NCBI GenBank assembly: GCA_029204045.2
Contig: CM055063.1
Coordinates: 29,808,810-29,872,809 of the forward strand
Reading direction: 5' to 3'
Length of the DNA stretch: 64,000 nucleotides
DNA from: Tillandsia leiboldiana
Lineage: Eukaryota > Streptophyta > Magnoliopsida > Poales > Bromeliaceae
In this document: positions 31,096 to 41,940 of the stretch, in pieces
How the letters are laid out: each line of letters begins with the position of its first letter
Numbering within the stretch: position 1 is the stretch's first letter
Notes under the pieces: generated by a model
Told to the model about the DNA's origin: nothing
The model's input: the letters and a program-made list of their open reading frames with translations, nothing else
The model's database searches: none
Program-made: the position numbers and the translations under genes

Positions 31096-32513
31096 CACGC
31101 AAACCGAGGCATAGCCCGTTGTCCCGGGGCACGCCGAGCGGCAAAAAACCCAGCCGCGGGGCGTAGGAGGCTCGCCGCGCGGCGTAAAGCCCAACCGCGC
31201 ACACCATGCGGTGCGCGCGGCTCGCCCGCGACGCAGTGCTGCGTGCGCCTGCCGCGCGCGCTTGCGCTCGGCCAAGCAGTGCCTCGCGCGGCCAAGAAGT
31301 GCCGCGCGCAGCGCTCTGCTGCGCGCGGCGCTGCACCAGGGCGCAGCGCCCACGCCTCCCCTGCGCGTTGCCCTGCCACATAATGCTGCCAAGGCTGCAG
31401 CACCCTGGCGGCTGCTGCGCGCGGCGCAGTTGTGCGCCCGAGCAGCAGCCGCGCCGGCCGCGTGTGCGCCGTTGCGCGCGCGCGCGGCTCCCACGACGGC
31501 GATAAATTTTAAAAATAATAATAAATTAAAGAAATTTATTTAATTCCATAAATCAAATTAAAAACCCATAAAGCTCCAATTAAACTCCAAAAGCCCAAAA
31601 ACTCCACACTAATTTTCAAAAATTTAAAACATCAAATTACCTACCTCAAAGACGCACGATGCACGCCCACGAGCTCCACACCGCCACCAAGGGGAAGTGC
31701 TCAACCAAGGGAAACTCCAAAACCCACTTCTGCTTCTTCTTCTTCCTTTTCTCTCTTTCCTTCTTTCTCTTTTCCTTTCTTCTCTGCTACAGAGGGAGGT
31801 GGGGTTGGGGATGAGGGTGATGTGGCAAGTGGATAAGAACACCCACAAAAAGCTTCAGGTTGCTAATTAAAGAAACTTAATTAAATTTTAATTAATTAAG
31901 CATTAGCATAATTTTAAAAAGAAAAAATTCACTTACCTTTAATCCAAAACCCCCAACCCGCTTCTTCTGTCTCTAAACAAAGAGAACAATTAATTAGCAA
32001 ATCTAATTAATTATATTAATATAATAATCCCAAAAGTCCAACTCCAACTCACTTTTCGCCTTCGGGCCCTCCGCCGCCGTCCGGAACCACCCGAACTCTG
32101 CTGTAAATCGAAAATACACGCGCTCACAACTTTTCCTCCTCAAAAAGCTCATCCGTTGAGTCGGGGTGCTCAATCCAAAAACCGGCTCCGAAATCGTCAG
32201 TTCTGACTCACTTTTTGCCTCCGGATCCTCCGCGTCAGTCCGGAATCTCCCGAACTTCGCTGTAATCTGATAATATACCTGTTCCAAGTGTTCCCGAATT
32301 TCCTGCACTCCACTGTGAAGTCAGTAATGTCCAAATCTAGTCCTCAATCGGCGTACAAAGCCCGGAACACCCCGAATCGAGCTGGAGCTTCTGCGTTGAT
32401 CCGAATCAACCCGACATCAGCAGTAATCACAAACACAGCATGCCCGAGGCAAACTCTCCACTCCACGCCATCATGTGCGGTCGGCGCGCCATCCGAAAAC
32501 CCGGTACTCTACA
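30790..32513 (-). repeat. G3 3' LTR, right-hand part
   Basis: G-family LTR ending ACCCGGTACTCTACA like LTR-G1 and LTR-G2, but more diverged and cut on the left by element H. Contains a 20-bp repeat, a GC-rich segment, the CT tract (about 31725-31790) and two U3 repeats (from about 32046 and 32205). Confidence 0.8.
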
Positions 32514-32791
32514 CTCTCCCCTCCTTCAAAAGGTTTCGTCCCCGAAACCAAAACGCACCACCTACCACAAAAAAACCCTACATCAGGAACATCATCAATC
32601 CCAACTCTCTATTTGGAAAGCAGCCGAAATAGCGAAAAGTCCGAAAATTCCAAAAGACCGATGCCTTCGCCCCAATCAAACAAGAACAGGTTCCAGCATC
32701 GTCTCCATTCCTGGAGTAGCCCTTTGAAATTTTCGTCCCGTTTGCCAGTTTCGGCGTCAAGACGAGAAAACACGGAGAAAGGTGTTGAAGC
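32514..32791 (-). mobile_element. G3 internal 3' end (left of element D)
   Basis: Homologue of 22507-22800: polypurine tract at 32514-32526, the TTTCGGGGACGAAACC-type end and untranslated sequence. It is interrupted after GGTGTTGAAGC by element D and resumes at 50535. Confidence 0.85.
32787..32791. repeat. Target-site duplication of element D (left copy GAAGC)
   Basis: The identical GAAGC follows the right LTR at 50535-50539. Removing D restores a continuous G3 sequence that aligns with 22781-22800. Confidence 0.95.
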
Positions 32792-34075
32792 TGTTACGGC
32801 TTTTTGTGTTGGCATATTTCGTGAGTTGAGTTGTTGAGTTGAGTCAGAGTCTTGAAGTGATCAAATTGTCAATCAGCCATTAAAGACTCAGAGAAGATTC
32901 AACAAGAGCTCAAGTTGACACTTAGGGTTTTGAGTTTTGAAGATTGAAGTTGAAGAATTGTGAATCATATACATCAATCTTAAGGAAAATGGATTCGGAA
33001 TGATCAGGTACGTTTAACTAAATAATTTTGGTGATCCGAATTCATTTGAGTGGTTTAGAAACACTTGGATAAGTTTTCATTGCTTAAAAATCAAAAACTG
33101 GACAAATTGGTTGTTTCAGAATTTCTGATCCTGAACCGATCCGGATCAGAATTCCGATCCGGATCAGAATTCCGATCCGGATCCCGAACCTTATTTTTTT
33201 AGGAATTGCTGAAAAAAGACGACGATCAGGATCGCCGTAAATCTGATCCGGATCGTCGTGCGGGAAAATTTCTGTTAAGTCAGTTTTTGATGCTTTTCTC
33301 TTTCCAAAGGTTTCTAAACTATAAATAGACACTTAGGGTTTCTCAATAACTACCGATTAATTAATTAAACACTTGAGAGCAACCATAGAGGCTAGGTTTT
33401 TATCGTTCTTCTTTATAGCCTCTTTTAGGTGAATTCGACGGTTCTTTCAAGAACATATCTTTTGTCGAATTGATCTAGTCTTTGCTTAGAGATTTCTTCT
33501 ACGGTTTCTCAATGATAATCTAAGCAAAGGATCACCATCGAAGCTAATATTCCTATCGGCTAAGTTTGTGTCGTGGATTCGACGTAGCATCGTGGATTCG
33601 ATGTGTTGAAGGCGTTTCGTGGATTCGAAACGTGTGCTTGTGGATTCGAGTGGCGTTCGTGGATTCGAACGTGTGCAGTGGACGTGCAATCGGTGGAGCG
33701 CAAGGTCCGAAGAAGTTGAAGGAGGGGTTGAGTCCGTGGATTCGGTAATCACCTTGTTATTCTTCTTTTCTTGATGGATTGTTATTGCGTGTTCGGTGAG
33801 CGCAAGATCCGAAGAAGCTGAAGGAGGGGTTGGAGTTCGTGGAGTCGGTAATCACCTTGTTATTCTTCTATTCTTAGTGGATTGTTATTGCGTGTTGGTC
33901 CCGTGGTTTTTCTCCTGGATTGGAGTTTCCACGTATATCTCGGTGTGCTATTTTTATTTTCCGCATTGGTTTTTATTTTGCACTGAGATTGGTTTTATAA
34001 GTATTACACCTATTCACCCCCCCTCTAGTTGTTTGATAGTACCTATTTAGATCTTTGGGGATCCAAAAACCTACA
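32792..34075 (+). repeat. Element D 5' LTR (1284 bp)
   Basis: TGTTACGGC...CCTACA. Palindromes at about 33134-33260 include three GATCCGGATC copies spaced by AGAATTC-type words. TATA at 33319-33329; hairpin array at 33568-33746. Confidence 0.96.
33568..33746 (+). other. TGGATT-loop hairpin array, element D 5' LTR
   Basis: Six units: GTCG/CGAC (33570-33583), CATCG/CGATG (33588-33603), CGTTTCG/CGAAACG (33613-33632), GCTTG/CGAGT (about 33636-33651, with G-T pairs), CGTTCG/CGAACG (33654-33671) and CCG/CGG (33734-33745). Each encloses TGGATT. The 3' LTR array is at 50027-50205. Confidence 0.82.
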
Positions 34076-34077
34076 AT

Positions 34078-34089
34078 TGGTATCAGAGC
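34078..34089 (+). promoter_or_regulatory. Primer binding site of element D
   Basis: TGGTATCAGAGC two bases after the 5' LTR, a perfect match to the usual initiator-Met tRNA site. Confidence 0.93.
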
Positions 34090-34109
34090 GGGTTTTAGGT
34101 TTATCTATC

Positions 34110-36065
34110 ATGTCGGGTGAAAGTGGTAATATTTATCGACCTCCTCTTTTTGATGGGACTAATTATGCTTATTGGAAAGTGCGGATGAGAGCTTTTCTCA
34201 TCGCAATTGATGAGCGGGTATGGCAATCCGTGGAATACGGTTGGGTGCATCCTGTTGAGGAAGTAGGAAATTCTACTACCCCAAAAACTCGCTCTAGATG
34301 GTCCAAAGAGGAATTCGAAAGATCTTCTTACAATGGGAAAGGTATGAACGCTTTATTTAATTCTCTTTCCTCGACTGAGTTCACACGAATTTCCGCGTGT
34401 GAAACCGCGAAGGAAATTTGGGATATTCTCAAAATTACACATGAGGGTACTAATCTAGTAAAAATTCAAAAGCTCCAGATGCTTACAAGTCCATTTGACT
34501 CTATTCATATGGAAGAGCATGAGTTGTTTACAGATTATTACACTAGACTCCAAGATGTAATCAATACTTGTGCTAATTTAGGAGAAAAGATCCCGAAGTC
34601 GAAAATTGTAAGAAAGATACTTCGGACTCTTCCGGAACGGTTTAGGGCAAAGGTTACCGCCATTGAAACCGTTAGTCATCCGGATGAGATGAAAGTAGAG
34701 GAATTAGTAGGTGCTTTGCAAACTTATGAAATGACTTTTCCTACTAATCAAGTTTCTTCCAAGTCTTCTTCTAAGCTTACAGGTATTGCATTCAAATCAA
34801 CAAAGGAAGAAGATAGCGAATCAAGTTCCGACGATGAAATCTCTTTTGCCGATTTTGAAGAACAATTGGCGCGGATCGTAAAGAAATTTCGTCGGAAATT
34901 TTGGAAGAATCGAACCGATGGATCTTCATCCACGAAACCATCTAAAGGATCATCGGGTTCTAAATCCTCTAACCTCAAAAGCCTTGCAAAACCTTCTAAG
35001 GAAAAAGATGAATTCGAAGGGAAAATCCGATGTTATAGATGCAAAGGCTACGACCATATTTCAACGGATTGTCCTTCTCCGAAATCATATAAAAAGAAGG
35101 CTTTGCAAGCGAAAACTTGGGACGATTCTACTTCTAATGAATCGACCTCAAGTAAAGAGGAAAAAGTCATTGCTTTTCATGCCTCTCAAATTCCCTCTTC
35201 TAATTTGTGTTTATCATCTTTAGTCACTGACTCTACTCCTTTGATTTTGTATGAAACATCAACAACCGGCGGAGAGTCATCAAGCGAGGGGGAGTCGGAC
35301 GAAGAAGAACTCGTTGAGGCATATCAACAACTTCTTACGGAATCAAAGAAGATGGCCAAACATATTAAGAAGTTGAGGAAGCAACGACTTGAAGTTCAAG
35401 ACGAGAATCAAGCTTTAAAGATAAAACTTCATGATCTCGAGGAGGAACAAGGACGTTTATTGGATAACAATAAAATCCTCCAAGAAAAGCTAAACCAATC
35501 GGAGACAAATGCTAAATCATATATGGACAAGATTGGTTTTCTAGAAAAACAGTTTGAGGAGATTCATGTCACCAACCAAGCATTGACCAAGCAAGTTCAT
35601 GAACTCAAATCCGACATACAAAGGCTTTCAACCGTTTCCAAGAAGCTAGATTGTATGTCCGGATTAGGTCAAACAAGCAAGGTTGGTTTGGGATTTAAAA
35701 AGAACCAAACTGTGAAGGCTTCAAGTTCCACAACTAAATTGAGAGGAAGAACTTGTCACCAATGTGGACTTGAAGGACACTTGATGAAGACATGCCCGAA
35801 AAAGAGAAAGAGGAATTCTTCGGCAACTTCATCTACGGAGCGAACTCAACGGAATCAAAAGCGACATCAAGTCAATGGAGTTCACTCAAACCACCAAAGG
35901 TCCGAGCCACAACATCAATCATACAAGTGGATCATTGCGAGGCAAAGACCTAAGGTGAATCAACAGTCAAAGCTATCATCTCCCAACTTCAATGAATCAA
36001 GACAACCCAAAATCCGACGATTTTGGATTCGGAAAGGTGATATCTTTCCTTGTCTTAAGTTCTAA
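34110..36065 (+). CDS. gag: Element D Gag (651 aa, undamaged)
   Basis: Copia Gag expected to form the cytoplasmic virus-like particle and package element RNA. The ATG at 34110 gives MSGESGNIYRPPLFDG, aligned with the Gag start of elements A and C; upstream in-frame codons are leader. Residues 1-230 are the capsid-like region. Knuckle 1 is at residues 308-321 (CYRCKGYDHISTDC, with D where G is usual before the His). A long charged coiled coil covers about 391-511. Knuckle 2 is at 549-562 (CHQCGLEGHLMKTC). It stops at KGDIFPCLKF, exactly where protease would begin in C. No frameshift or internal stop, unlike every other coding region here. Element E lies eight bases after the stop. Confidence 0.9.
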   Translation: MSGESGNIYRPPLFDGTNYAYWKVRMRAFLIAIDERVWQSVEYGWVHPVEEVGNSTTPKTRSRWSKEEFERSSYNGKGMNALFNSLSSTEFTRISACETAKEIWDILKITHEGTNLVKIQKLQMLTSPFDSIHMEEHELFTDYYTRLQDVINTCANLGEKIPKSKIVRKILRTLPERFRAKVTAIETVSHPDEMKVEELVGALQTYEMTFPTNQVSSKSSSKLTGIAFKSTKEEDSESSSDDEISFADFEEQLARIVKKFRRKFWKNRTDGSSSTKPSKGSSGSKSSNLKSLAKPSKEKDEFEGKIRCYRCKGYDHISTDCPSPKSYKKKALQAKTWDDSTSNESTSSKEEKVIAFHASQIPSSNLCLSSLVTDSTPLILYETSTTGGESSSEGESDEEELVEAYQQLLTESKKMAKHIKKLRKQRLEVQDENQALKIKLHDLEEEQGRLLDNNKILQEKLNQSETNAKSYMDKIGFLEKQFEEIHVTNQALTKQVHELKSDIQRLSTVSKKLDCMSGLGQTSKVGLGFKKNQTVKASSSTTKLRGRTCHQCGLEGHLMKTCPKKRKRNSSATSSTERTQRNQKRHQVNGVHSNHQRSEPQHQSYKWIIARQRPKVNQQSKLSSPNFNESRQPKIRRFWIRKGDIFPCLKF

Positions 36066-36068
36066 ATA

Positions 36069-36073
36069 GCTTA
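36069..36073. repeat. Target-site duplication of element E (left copy GCTTA)
   Basis: The same GCTTA is at 47699-47703 after the right LTR, which confirms both ends of E and its insertion into D. Confidence 0.95.
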
Positions 36074-37216
36074 TGTCACGCCCCGGGGTCGAAACTGCGA
36101 CCCGGGCCCGCCAAACAGATCCGCCGCCTATGCCAACCTGCATAGGCGAAGCGTCCTACCTGCAAGAGAGTACTATAACTAAACAGATATCAGAGCTATA
36201 AATAAATAATCTGCTGTAACTAAAATCAATCACTGTACAACTGGAAAATAAAACAACACTGTCTGCCTCCCAAAATAATAATAATACAATATCCTCAAGT
36301 ACAAGCTCTAAACCCAACCGGGAGGTAACTCCAATATATACAACAGTGTACAGTCTCACAATACAAAAATATCCTCACTACAAGTCTCTCAAAAGAGGAA
36401 AAAGAAACAACTAATCTACTGATGATCTCCTCTGAAGGGTACCGCTACTCTCCAACGACGGGTAGGGATCTAGCTCGCGACTCCCTCGCCACGATCAACA
36501 ACCACAGAGTCGGCAACACCTGATAAGACTCTGCAAAACAAAGGAGAGGAGAGAAAAAAAGGGGGAAACCCCCAAAGGGTGTGAGAACTACTCCAAAAAG
36601 GGAGTTCTCAGTGGGTACCACCGCCGGACCCGACGGTCTGCCCACCAAGTCCTCAAGAGACAACAACTAACCCAAGTCATAAGACTGAAATGAGTAAGTT
36701 GGAGACTATCAACAGCTACCCTGCCCCTAACTAAAGGCAAAAAGGGGGAGAACCAAACAGTGGTATGCAACCACTAGCACATGAAGTGCACCAACGACCC
36801 AATCGAGCTGACTGCCACATCTGGTCCAGTCAAACCTGCGCCCACCTACAACCACCTCCCGCTGACGGGCAGGAATTACGTAGGGTGTCCAAACGGACTA
36901 ACTCGCTATCGAGTGGAGGATCATGCAGGCTATGGTCAAAATCCACGCTCTCTCTCAGAACGGATAGAATCATGATGCTCAACCTCTCACACAGCGGTCA
37001 AAGTACTCGCAACAACACGGGACCACCGTCAACCAGACGGCTCTCAACAAAACAAGCACTGATCTAAACTCAACTACCAGTCTGCACTCGGCCCCCAGGC
37101 ACGAGTGTAACAATAAAAGTATTTGACCGAAATAAACTCAATCGAATGAACCGGTATAAAACCCGGTACTGCCTGCTCTGTCACCAATCTCTCGAACTCA
37201 GTATATCCACTGTCCA

Positions 37217-37302
37217 AATGACCGGAACCCAACACGGTCTGACCGGCACCCGACACGGTCTGACCGGAACCCAACACGGTCTGACCGGAACCCAACACGG
37301 TC
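37217..37302 (-). repeat. 21-bp tandem repeat in the element E 3' LTR
   Basis: Four copies of a unit containing GACCGGAACCCAACACGGTC, one with two changes. It is identical in the partner LTR at 44734-44819, so it predates the insertion. Confidence 0.9.
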
Positions 37303-39193
37303 TGAAGCCTACTCCGGAGCGGCACTCGAGGGGAGCTACCCACACGAGTAAAGCATCTCTGTCATCAACAGCACAAGTCACAAGTATCCCAGTCACAAGT
37401 ATCTCTGTATAGCAGGACTTGATCACAATCTGATCAAAGTGGGAAAACTCAACCACTAAAGGAAGACCCGACCACAGTCGGATGCAACTAAACGATAAGT
37501 GGGAAACTCCATCCACTAAGTAAAACTGATACCCAATCAGGTGCATAGAGAAACATCCGGTCAACCGCCCAATATCCGCGGTTGCCGCAAAGCCCCACAA
37601 CTAAGCTAACCTGTCCCAGGCACAAAGTCCCGACTACACTACCCAGACCCCTGCTCGAACCGGAGCAACACTGACCACCTGACTAGCAAGAAGGAGAAAG
37701 GAAAAGCATGGTTTCTCCTAAGTCAAGTTCCAATAAGTAGTGCAGCAGTAAAAGATGGCCTAACTACATGACCATACAAGCATGCAAATGTCCTCAAGGA
37801 AATAAAGGGGGGTAAAGCATAATAAGAGTTCCTTTAGGAATAAACAACATGCCGGAATCCCAAAACTAGACCTGTCCACAATCCAGGGTCCATCAACAGA
37901 ATGATTATAATAACTCCTCAGAGTACAAATCCGCACATAGCTACGAAACCCTGTCCCAAAGCATAAACCAACCACATGAAAGGCTATGTGCTAACATGGC
38001 ATGTTACATAATCTCATAGGGTAACATTATCCTAGGTAAGCTTACACTAGTCATCACATAGATGTCCAAGTCATGCAAGTTCTCAGTATACCTCATAAAT
38101 ACTATTCTTGCAATCATTATACAAATATCATTATCAAGCTTACCTGCTTACCAACATAAACCATGTACCCTAAACATGCATGCATCAGTCATAGAGGGGT
38201 GACATCCCTACAAGTGCACTTATATTTGCCACAGCATATTCATTGCCTTAAACAATTACTGATAATAAGCTTACCCACCTGAAGCGCTTAAACCAAGGCA
38301 AACCTGAAGTCGGTGAAGTGGGTAGACGCCCACGGTCCAAAATCTGCCAACATAACACCCTCGGTACAAGTCGCGCAAACCTTGGCTCCAAACAACTGAA
38401 AACACCCCTGGGTACAACAATAAGGCTCAACATTACACTTTTATTCCAAAATTAACCAAGTATACATAATCTGAAAATCAGTCCCAAAGCCGTGCTTATT
38501 TCACCTGCTGCAAGTGCCCAGAAAAATCCAATAAAAATACCACAGTAATCCTCGCGTCGATACCTTCGAAATGAGTACCTGCACGTCCAATTCCGAGCTT
38601 CCTACACTGAGAAACAATTCCGACAAGGGAACCACCCCGAATTAAACTACTCTTAAAAACTGTAGCAATAACTACTGTTCACAGATATTCTTCACCTTCA
38701 AGAAATATTCAGAAAATTCCAAGAAAATTTGGGCATATTCCTCGTGACGTGTAGATGCAAATCGCCTCCTGAATCGCCCCAATCCGATGCCAGTGCGCGA
38801 AGATATCGCCAAAATACCACACCGCTGTCCCAAAACTCCGCCCCAGAAAATGAGGTCACAAGATGATCCGAAAAACCCATGAAAAGCTCGGAATGGGAAA
38901 AACCTGTAAACATGGGAAACATAGCCCTACCTGTCGTGAAGCCAACGGCGTAAGAATCGCCTCATTCGGAGGTCGGAGTAAGCCGGGGGAGTCCTCGCAC
39001 CGAAATGCGACGAAGAAGAACACAAACGAACGAGCGTCGCGCCGCGCCGTAAAAATGGTAACCTCGGGATGCGTGCCGCCAAAAAATCTGGAAATCTGCA
39101 GATGGAATCGCCACAGGGAGAAGATCATTTCTTGTGAAGGTTGCACAGTGAAATTCTGCGCGGAGAAGAAGCTCTCTGCAAAAGAACTCGGCC

Positions 39194-39201
39194 TTTTATA
39201 T
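39194..39201 (-). promoter_or_regulatory. Probable TATA box of the element E LTR
   Basis: CATATAAAAGG context on the minus strand. The partner LTR has it at 46711-46718. It places the transcription start about 3.1 kb before the LTR end. Confidence 0.55.
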
Positions 39202-40181
39202 GCAGGGAGAAACAAATCCGAAAATACCCAACCTATCCCCAATTTCCGGGCGCTCGGGATTTCGGGCGGCTACAGTGTTGGGCCCGGCCCAACACTGTGC
39301 GCGCCCGGAAGTCCCCCAGGCCTCCACGTCGCCCACAAAATAGGCTACAGCGGAACCCCCCGCTCACGCCCCGCCGCGTGGCCCACGCGGAAGCTCGACA
39401 CGTGGCGGCCCACGCGCGGGAACCCCGCGTCAACGCGCCCACGTGCGCCTGCGCCCGCCGCCTGCGCCCCCTGCCCCGCACTGTTCCGAGGCACCCGGTG
39501 CACCTCCGTGGACCCAGCCTGCATGAGCCCACCAACCAGAAGACGCCACGTGTCCCGCCGGTCCATGCACCACGCCCGCCTGCTCCGTAGACCAAGTCCA
39601 CTGCACCGACCAATCCAGTAATGCCACGTGTCCAACCCCCCGGTCCACCGTGCGCCCCGCACTCTCCGTAGACCCCGCCCCGCGGACCGGCCCACTCCCG
39701 AGCCGCCACGCGTCCCGCCCCCGGTGCACGCCTGCCGCGTGGACCGGGCGGCCCGCGCCTCCGTCCGCCGCGCTGCCTGCGGCTGCTCCGCCGCTGCCGC
39801 CGCCGCTGGGAACACTGTTCCGGCATGAACAGTACCCGAAGCTCAAAAATAACAAGTGGGTAGTCCGTTTTGACCGTTTTCGCGCGCTGAATCCGAATTT
39901 GACGTCCATTTTGCCAAATTCCAACCCCAAAATTTGCCGATGGCATCCGGAAAGGTAATCCTTGGTCCAAACTTCGCACTGAGTCCATATTTAATATCCA
40001 CTTCGCGCGAAACCACTTCTAACAATCTGACGGGGTCCAATGATCACCCACGTGATCCATTAAACACACTGAGCCCAACACTAATGTCCAAATGGGGCAC
40101 AAATCCCACCAACACGCCACAAAGGCCCCCGGGAGCTGTAGATGAACCAGTAATCTCGACGTGGGGATCCAGGTCCTCACA

Positions 40182-40193
40182 TCCTCCCCCACT
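40182..40193 (-). promoter_or_regulatory. Polypurine tract of element E
   Basis: AGTGGGGGAGGA on the minus strand, abutting the 3' LTR and preceded by the gypsy-type TTTCGAGGACGAAAC. Confidence 0.85.
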
Positions 40194-41289
40194 AAGAAAA
40201 GTTTCGTCCTCGAAACTAGCTCAAATCCCCCAAAGGTCCCACATACCACGGGTAGGTATCCATCAATAACGCCTCCAGCTCCCGAAACATCGCTCACTCC
40301 CCGTGATTACTTCCCAACAACAACAACAACAAGTACGGCATGGCCCGACACGCGATTTTCTCATCTCTCGAGCCAGAATCACAACGGGCGTCCCTCGTGC
40401 TCCAACCATCACAGATCTCAAAAGGGGCAAGTCAATCCCGGGCGAGGGATCCAAAAGCAAAACACTCCTGAGCTGAGACGTGAAACAACACAGAGGCTCC
40501 ATTAAGAGCCGGGGGAAACAGAATAATCAACAGCGCAACACGCCCCAAACCACCTCCTGGTGTCTACTCAACCAGGACCACCCGAAGTATACCCACAGAT
40601 TCATTCTATGAGGAAAAGGATCCAATAAGCTGGGGTCCTCACTCGGTTACTTCTGATCCAAAATCACCCGAGTGGCCTTCTCAACCACGAGCTACCCTCA
40701 AAAGGGATCCTCAAGAGGCACAATCTCAAGCCACGGTTGGACACTCAACAAGCCAACATAACCCCGACAGACCCACGGGTCGAAAGGATGCCCTGACGGG
40801 GACCAAACCGTCAGTGAACGGGAGTGAAAACTGGCTCGAAAGGCGATCAAAATGCGGATGCCCAAACTCGCGGTCAAAAATCCCAAACCAGCAACGACAA
40901 TCCGCGAAAATCCCACTCAAGATACAGAGTAATCAGAACTGATAGCCAAGCAGGCATGGCCTACGCCCAGGTATAACAATCCAAGCTGGGAATAAAGGAC
41001 GTACTGAAAGGCTCAACTGTGGAATCCAAGCTGCCTGCAAAATAGCGGTTCATCCTGCCACAACACTCATAGGGTTGGACTAATGAAGCGTGGACCGAAG
41101 ATCCACCCACGGTAACTCTACCGCCACAAAGGGGAGGCATCACTAAATCACACAATTCCATCTCCCAACACAGGAAACACTAGCATTGGCGCTAATATCA
41201 GACACATTATCCATTGGCCATGCTCTCTCGGCACCGCCATGTCTAGAAGCTCCTCACATCAAAAACGAAAGTTGGTCTCAGTCAACTTG
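40194..41289 (-). other. Element E interior, left third: no recognisable domain
   Basis: By position it should derive from RNase H and integrase. I could not recognise catalytic motifs in any frame and there is no ORF above about 115 codons. Probably decayed pol. Confidence 0.5.
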
Positions 41290-41940
41290 AATAACATCCA
41301 TTAAGTCGGGTTCCACCGCCGCCCCTACGGCTCGAACAAAGCGACCCAAGAAGGTATGCTTCTGCAGCTACAACTTGTACCTCAATAACTTGGCATACCG
41401 CTTCATCCACACGGGCATGGTAGCACATCCACAAAGTGCTCCTCGTGCTCCAAGTCACTCTGGGAGTAAATCAAAATATCCTCGGAAAACACCACTCCCA
41501 GTCCGTCCAAGTACAACTGGGACATACTATCCCTCAGATCTTGAAGTCCACAGGGCATTCGTCATTCCATTGGGCCTCGCTAACAACTCATTATGCCCCT
41601 ACCATGTCCAAAACGCCATCTAGGCGAAGTCCTCAGCTGTCTAACTCCAAGTGGGTACTCGCATCATACACCAACTGCCGGAGTATAATTCCATCATAAG
41701 GTCCTGGATACCATAAAAGGACCCTCACATTCGTATATCAATGACGTGGCATCACCACAGTATACCAACGACGTGGCACTAGGTCAAACAGACCCCTCGA
41801 TCCATCGGACCCTGCAACAGTGCCATCGGGTCTCTCTCAGCTCTACCGGCGATATCCAATGAGGTGCTGTCCAGGGTGGCGCGGTTCCTCGAACCACGTC
41901 AAACGCAATCTCTATCTCCCTAACCGGCGGCATTACCAAC
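41290..41940 (-). pseudogene. Remnants of Ty3/gypsy reverse transcriptase in element E
   Basis: Two blocks are readable on the minus strand. At 41832-41938 the RT N-terminus (VREIEIAFDVVRGTAP then APHWISPVELRE) matches the gypsy pattern of an acidic-stretch, D, GTAP and AP.ELxE. At 41463-41489 the palm motif reads FSEDILIYS, where the family has F-x-D-D-I-L-I-Y-S, so one catalytic Asp has become Glu. It is followed, with frameshifts and a stop, by the YAKL and FLG region (FLG at about 41344-41355). Much of the RT between the two blocks is missing. This shows E is Ty3/gypsy and cannot make RT. Confidence 0.75.

Larger units (their letters stand above)
36074..40181 (-). repeat. Element E 3' LTR (4108 bp)
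   Basis: Includes a 21-bp tandem repeat (37217-37302, four copies of TGACCGGAACCCAACACGGTC-like units), a TATA-like ATATAAAA (39194-39201, minus strand) and a GC-rich U3 (39240-39830). The long frames in the GC-rich part recur in the other LTR simply because the LTR is duplicated. Confidence 0.93.

Noticed and set aside
30458..31494. Three long minus-strand frames of 231-307 codons
   Set aside because: Produced by the 20-bp tandem repeat read in three phases plus GC-rich LTR sequence.
33566..33748. Short 60-88 codon frames over the hairpin arrays (also 8326-8574, 51036-51284, 61292-61540)
   Set aside because: They reflect the repeated GTGGATTCG words; amino acid repeats such as WIR and DSR are by-products of the DNA pattern.
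38863..39988. Frames of 251-252 codons on both strands of the element E LTR, repeated at 46380-47505
   Set aside because: They recur only because the LTR is duplicated; GC-rich, overlapping on both strands, no recognisable domain.
40194..41160. Integrase remnant in the left part of element E
   Set aside because: I tried to match minus-strand frames near 40700-40920 to the gypsy integrase core, but the resemblance was no better than chance.
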